Assembly: GCA_031763025.1 (NCBI GenBank)
Contig: JASSKH010000010.1
Span: forward strand, 620,001-684,000
Reading direction: 5' to 3'
Source: Macrocystis pyrifera
Taxonomy: Eukaryota > Sar > Phaeophyceae > Laminariales > Laminariaceae
Length of the DNA: 64,000 nucleotides
The notes beneath the pieces are model-generated. The model saw nothing but the letters and a program-made list of their open reading frames with translations, was not told the origin of the DNA and made no database searches. Position numbers and translations under genes: made by a program. Positions within the stretch are counted from its first letter, which is position 1. Each line of letters opens with the position of its first letter. Of this stretch, positions 59,541 through 64,000 are shown piece after piece.

Positions 59541-59545
59541 CCCCA

Positions 59546-59660
59546 CCCCCCCCCCCCCCCCCCCCGCTCTACCCAGGGAATAAAAAAACTACCCGCCGCC
59601 GCCGCCCCCCCCCCCCACCCCCTCCCAGCCCCCATACTCTCCCACCCCCCCCCCCGTCCC
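59546..59660. repeat. C-rich tract
   Basis: Several C runs of 12-20 separated by short words. Pro-rich frames across it are not credible genes. Confidence 0.9.
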
Positions 59661-59699
59661 TCCTCGAAGTGTGTTCGCGTCCCCCACTTCGAGCGTCGT

Positions 59700-60160
59700 C
59701 TCCTGCGTGTCACGTCATTTCATGCCATGGCAGGTCGTGACACGTCATGCCGTGACATGATATGATGACATGCCATGACGTGACATGTCAATTCGTGATA
59801 TACCAAGAAATACCGGGACATGTCTTGGCATGCCGTGTGACGTCACATTACGTCGTCACATATCGCAGCATCTCGTAATATGCCGTGACATATAATGTCG
59901 TGACTTGTGACGTGACGTCACACGTCATGCCGTGGTGTATCGTGACGTCACATGTCATACCGTGACATGTCGTAATATGACAGGCCGTGACATATCATAC
60001 CGCGATGAAGGATGTCGTGACATATCATATCGTGACATGCCATGCCGCGCAATATAGTGTCGTGACATATCGCGCCGTGACATGCCACGCCGTGACATAT
60101 AATATCGTAACATCTCATGACCTAGTGCCGTGATATTTCATGCCACGTCACTAGTCGTAC
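59700..60160. repeat. CGTGACATGTCATG minisatellite
   Basis: CGTGACAT, TGCCGTGACAT, GTCATGCCGTG and TGACGTCAC recur on both strands, built on partly palindromic TGACGTCA and GACATGTC. Confidence 0.9.
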
Positions 60161-60352
60161 ATCTCCGCCTTGAGGGGCATCGTCATGAGGTCCTCGAGTC
60201 CTTCCTTGGGCGACCTCTCGCCGTTCAAGATGTCCGCCACTATATAAACATAGCCGTTACGTAGCCGTTACAGGCAAGTAAATTAAACGCACAACAGCAG
60301 AGCGCGCATTTAGGGCACAACACGACAGGTCAACGAGGAGTGGGGGTTGGGG

Positions 60353-60354
<2 letters not shown>

Positions 60355-60389
<35 letters not shown>
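60355..60389. repeat. G run of about 35
   Basis: Longest homopolymer in the window, preceded by GGGGTTGGGGTT. No G-tract element core follows. A second run of 27 Gs is at 60741-60767. Confidence 0.95.
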
Positions 60390-60769
60390 CGAGATAAGGG
60401 TATGCAGGGGGGCAGGGTGGGAAACGCCAAAAAGAAAGCCAAGACAAAACGCCAGGCTCGTCTAGATGAATATCTTATGTACAAAAACAAACATGAAACG
60501 CAATATCCAGACGCGTTGATGAAAAGCCTAAAAAAAAAACACAACCAAACACACAAAGCGAAGATCGAGCGCACACCATAAACAAAGGCGAAATAAAACG
60601 TCAACAACTAAAAAACACGCAAGCCAAAAGCGCGATTTTTGAGCGCTTGTTTTCTCGCTCGTGCCGTAAGTAAAAAAACATTGAAGTTCTCAAGTCGCGA
60701 TCAGCGCTTGACCGCCGGGCAACCTTCACCAACAGGAGTAGGGGGGGGGGGGGGGGGGGGGGGGGGGAA

Positions 60770-60920
60770 GAAAAAGGCAAGGACGAAGGAAAGCACGAAG
60801 GAAAATACCAAGAAGGGCGGAGAGGCAAAGGCAAGCACCAAAAGAAGTGAAAGGCAAAAACGAAGGCCAAGACGAGGCCAAGACGAATGGTAACACAAAA
60901 ACAAAAGGGAGCGAAAGGCA
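60770..60920. repeat. AAGGCAAGGACGAAGG purine-rich repeat
   Basis: AAGG, GACGAAGG and GCAAAGGC words on a purine strand following a G run. Charged frames across it are artefacts. Confidence 0.6.
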
Positions 60921-61109
60921 AAGGCCTACCAGGCATGCACTCATGCCCTACCGTATGCACCGAGAGCAGATCGCGCTCTCTACGGCATATTCGCCTTTGA
61001 CAGCATGCACCAAGCATAGTGCGCTCTCTCCACCAAGGATGTCAGCTAACGGTCCTCTCGTCCCCTGGCGGACAGACAGCCGTAAAGGCAAGGAACTCCT
61101 CACACCAAA

Positions 61110-61370
61110 CCTATTTACACACCTCGCACCCCGGATAGGTCACCGATCCCCACTGCATGATCTACAGCAGATACTTCAGGGCAGACGGATTCCTGGTCTG
61201 CGCGGGTATGATCTAGCTCATCACCATGCCGGGTGGGAGCCGTACGATGTTTACGATCTATTAATAGCAACATGTTTCCCGGATTGGATCTGTACTATAA
61301 TACGTATCACAGATCACGCACAACACATCACAACGGCAGGGTAGCGTCTACAGTCAGTAGATGATCCAGA
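61110..61370 (-). repeat. dispersed repeat D, copy 3 (scar-bearing)
   Basis: Inverted copy of 36.4 and 42.0 kb: GGGAAACATGTTGCT, CCCACCCGGCAT and ATGAGCTAGATCAT in order on the minus strand. It differs at one point by six extra bases. Confidence 0.75.
61258..61267. mobile_element. diagnostic TATTAATA footprint
   Basis: On the minus strand this copy of repeat D reads ATGTTGCTATTAATAGATC. The 36.5 kb copy reads ATGTGCTAGATC and the 42.1 kb copy ATGTGCTAGGTC. The net difference is TTAATA, i.e. a second TA plus TTAA, as expected after excision of an element with ends TT...AA from a duplicated TA. Confidence 0.65.
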
Positions 61371-61589
61371 TCGCGATCTGTCATGAAAAAGTGTAAGCTA
61401 CCATAATCAAATCCTAAGGGGCTCTGACGGGTCAGAACTATCCAGAGTGCGTCAACCGACATCTTTGCTCACCGCCAGGAAACCCTCGCACGCTAAATCT
61501 AGTATAGTGAATAGCGTTGGATACATCGTACATATTGAACGTGTTTGGCCCTCCATCCCCTCGCATCCCCGTGTTTTTTACGCAGATAT

Positions 61590-61960
61590 TGAAACGAAAG
61601 CTTCAATCTATCAAAATATCGGTATCGTATCGATTTGTTTTACTGTTTATCGGTATTGCATTGATTTGTTTCATTGTTTATCGGCATCAAATCGATTTTT
61701 TTTTTGCTTATCGGTATCGTATCGATTATTTTTTTGCTTATCGGTATCTACGCGACTGGTTTTTCTGTTTATCGGTATCGTATCGATTACTTCTTTTTTT
61801 ATCGGTATCGTATCCATTAGCTTTTTGTTTGTCGGTATCGATAAGTTGTTTGTTTATCGGTATCGTATTGATGAGGGTATCGTATCGATTACTTTTGTTA
61901 TCGTTTTTTTTTTTTTAATCGGTGTATTATCGAACTCGATTCCGATATCGATATCCAACA
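61590..61960. repeat. TATCGGTATCGTATCGATT minisatellite
   Basis: TATCGGTATCGTATCGATT with variable T runs (TTTTTGCTTATCGG), about ten units of 35-45 bp. Phe/Leu/Ile-rich frames across it are artefacts. Confidence 0.92.
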
Positions 61961-62199
61961 CTACCTAATCAAGTCTAAGGGCTCGTCTTAACGAGAAACC
62001 TTTTTCATCATAATCGAATAGGGAAAAATGAATTTTATTTGATTTGAATAAAATTTCGTGAAAAGTATGCCTTTGGGTCCTATCGAGGAATAGCGTATTT
62101 TGCTGAAAAACTCGAGTAACGCACAAGGGTCAACGAACAACCGAGAGCAACCAACGAGGCGAGCGACGGCCCGCGTCCTCCCCGGGGAGCCGGGGTCAG

Positions 62200-62331
62200 C
62201 GGCCGATTGCTTCTGCCGGCACCGCCGAAGAGGCTATCGCTCTCGGGATGTCTTGGGTGACTGGCGCAGCCCCGAAGCCCCACGCAGGCAGCAGCGACGG
62301 GGACACAGCGATCGAACTTCTGTGCGAAGTC
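62200..62331 (+). CDS. internal exon, phase 0-0, 44 codons
   Basis: Acceptor GGGGTCAG and donor GAAGTC/GTGAGC enclose exactly 44 codons: RPIASAGTAEEAIALGMSWV, TGAAPKPHAGSSDGDTAIEL, LCEV. The frame also reads on without splicing to a stop at 62527-62529, and the opposite strand is open in this GC-rich patch. Two good splice sites and texture support an exon. No domain recognised. Confidence 0.4.
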
Positions 62332-62529
62332 GTGAGCTGGTCGGTGTCCGTGTGGTTTGCGAGGCAAAAGGGGATGAAAAACTGGGTTTGCCACGGCCTT
62401 GTGATTTTTAGTGGCGCCGCGGATGGTCTATTCTGTGCTAGGGGCCGTCGGACCTCGCGCTGCGGCTGCTCCGGTGGCCCTGTCTCTCGGGAATGGTGGA
62501 TCTCACCTGTGAAGCAGTCGACGACATAG

Positions 62530-63900
62530 CTCGAGCTTGCGTGGCTTGCTTCGGTTTCAGTAACATGCCACGTCGAGTTGGACAAACCCCCCAAATTGAA
62601 TAGCACCAAGAGCAAAAGAAGTCCCAAAAGACTTGTTGTCGAATTCGTGTTTTTTTTTTTTTTTTTTTTGTCGAGTCTCAAGCCAAAATGCATGTTTGGT
62701 TATTCACTTTTCGACCAATCAGATGCAAATCAAATCAAACGAAGAAAATATTAGAGGAATATCATTAAAAAAAAAGTTTATCATTAATACGGGCCCTAAA
62801 GAGGCCTTGAACGGCTAAATATTTATTATTAATAGACCGTCAACTTATTTAAAAAAAAAACTGCTGTAGCAAAGGAGCATATTAAGGGAGCAGTGCCGAA
62901 GTGGTGCACAGAGTGCCTTTTAATATATATATATATATTCCATCTGGTGCTTTTTGTGGAGGGATCGTAGGCCGGTATAATTTTGAGATCACAAACAAGC
63001 TTTTCTCCCTCAAATTTCGTAGCACCAATAGGCGGCGCATACCAGAGGATTGGGAAACGGTCTCGCCGGCAATCGGGGGCTACAGGCCACCAACGAGGGG
63101 AACAAACCTATATACGCGAAAAATCGCCACCATGACGATTCAGGTTGATCCAGGTTTCTGTGGGGGGGTTGCCAGTGTCCGCGGGGAACGAAAAAATCCG
63201 AGACCCGCAGATCAACCGAAATCGCGCTCGGAGCTACGGCAGCTCGCGAGCCCAAGGCGTTGCACAGCTCAAAGCAACCTTTTCGCCAAGAGCATCCCGG
63301 ACGTGGCCTTGCCCCTACTGCGCATCCGCCGTCAATCGTCTTAGATGATCATCAGTACGCTAGACACACCCTGAAGGAAACGAAGGATCCGTTGTGTGGG
63401 CCGAGAGCACTATCGTACCCGTTCCTCGTTTTGGCCGCTACTGATGCTGATCCAACGCTTCTCGTGCAACTTTTTATTTTGCAAGTCTATATTTAGAGAC
63501 CATCCAGCAAGCATATACGGAGCCCACTCGCCCCGCCAAGGAATCCCAGCCGAGGGAGTGTCAGGTTTTGGCTAGGGCTAGTGCCCGAGGCGAGGCCCGG
63601 AGAAGGGTTTCATGAGCGGGATACAGCCCAAGATCGTCGTTGCTTGGCGGATGATTCCGGTTTAGTTAAAAGTTGCCATTTCCGTGTAGCCACCGCATGT
63701 ATCGTACTAAACTCCGCTTCGAAAGGACGCTGCTGAAGGTCGACACCGGCAGCCAGCCACCCTAAACTACGCAAGCAGAAGGAACCTGGCCGAAGAGTAG
63801 AAGGTGCTTAACTCGAAGGAAGAACGAGCGTACCCTCTCCCCCCCCCTGTCCGTCATGCTCGGTGCATCACGCCGTCGCCCTAATTGTGACCGCTTTTGT
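62530..63900. other. spacer, one uncertain coding patch
   Basis: T run at 62650-62668 and A runs near 62767 and 62850. From 63150 to 63350 two plus-strand frames are open, one ending in FSPRASRTWPCPYCASAVNR, which has one CxxC. No splice context decides between them. Confidence 0.3.
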
Positions 63901-63910
63901 GTTTTTTTTT

Positions 63911-63952
63911 TTGGGGGGGGGGGGGGCTGTACAACAGTAGTAGTATTAATAG
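63911..63952. repeat. T run, G run, then a TATTAATA scar
   Basis: TTTTTTTTTTTT, GGGGGGGGGGGGGG, then AGTAGTAGTATTAATAG, the last TATTAATA in the window. Confidence 0.8.
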
Positions 63953-64000
63953 TTGCACGCACTTAAAATACCACTCTCTTTCGGAATAAGAAAAATATTT

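Overview
This is eukaryotic nuclear DNA, not bacterial, viral or organellar. Gene density is very low. Coding signal comes as short open blocks bounded by GT-AG splice sites, and most of the sequence is microsatellites, minisatellites, a 1.57 kb satellite, small transposons and homopolymer G or C runs of 20-35 bases. A long polyglutamine-type gene, GC-rich coding blocks and repeat-filled spacers suggest a repeat-rich alga or other protist, perhaps a stramenopile such as a brown alga. That placement is a low-confidence inference because no marker gene is visible.

Layout. 1-2056 holds 1.3 copies of a satellite unit of about 1565 bp, with a decayed relative at 3750-4960. 5-24 kb is mostly unique sequence with scattered exon-like blocks (6.6, 12.5, 14.0-15.1, 19.6, 20.8 and 23.1 kb) and old dispersed repeats. 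24.04-36.35 kb is a nested structure: two inverted 1.1 kb arms (24.04-25.22 and 35.22-36.35) enclose a 100-N gap and 4.6 satellite units, in the opposite orientation to those at 1-2056. 36.4-62 kb is a patchwork of at least nine degenerate minisatellites, each built on its own short word (GGGTACCC, ATCGAT, CGGGAT, CCATGG, CGTGACAT, TATCGGTATCG and others). Among them lie a CAG-repeat gene (38.8-39.6), a possible H15 winged-helix exon (54.0), a membrane-anchor exon (54.5), two AT-balanced orphan reading frames (50.0 and 50.8-51.1) and a pseudogene with one internal stop (58.0-58.5). 62.2 kb has one more exon-like block.

The most interesting signal is a transposon and its apparent scars. Four copies of a 105-108 bp MITE have ends TTACGGGGG...CCCCCGTAA and TA target duplications. 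Apart from them, the palindrome TATTAATA occurs 24 times outside arrays, where about one is expected by chance. It is exactly what remains if the MITE excises and leaves two bases from each end between the duplicated TAs (TA-TT-AA-TA). A paralogous comparison at 61258 supports this: two related repeats carry an uninterrupted GCTAG-type site where the third carries GCTATTAATAGATC. A second palindrome, TACCWGGTA, occurs 21 times and may be the scar of another TA-targeting element.

No complete multi-exon gene could be assembled by eye, so the exon-like blocks are listed separately, with confidence reflecting open frame, residue texture and splice context only.
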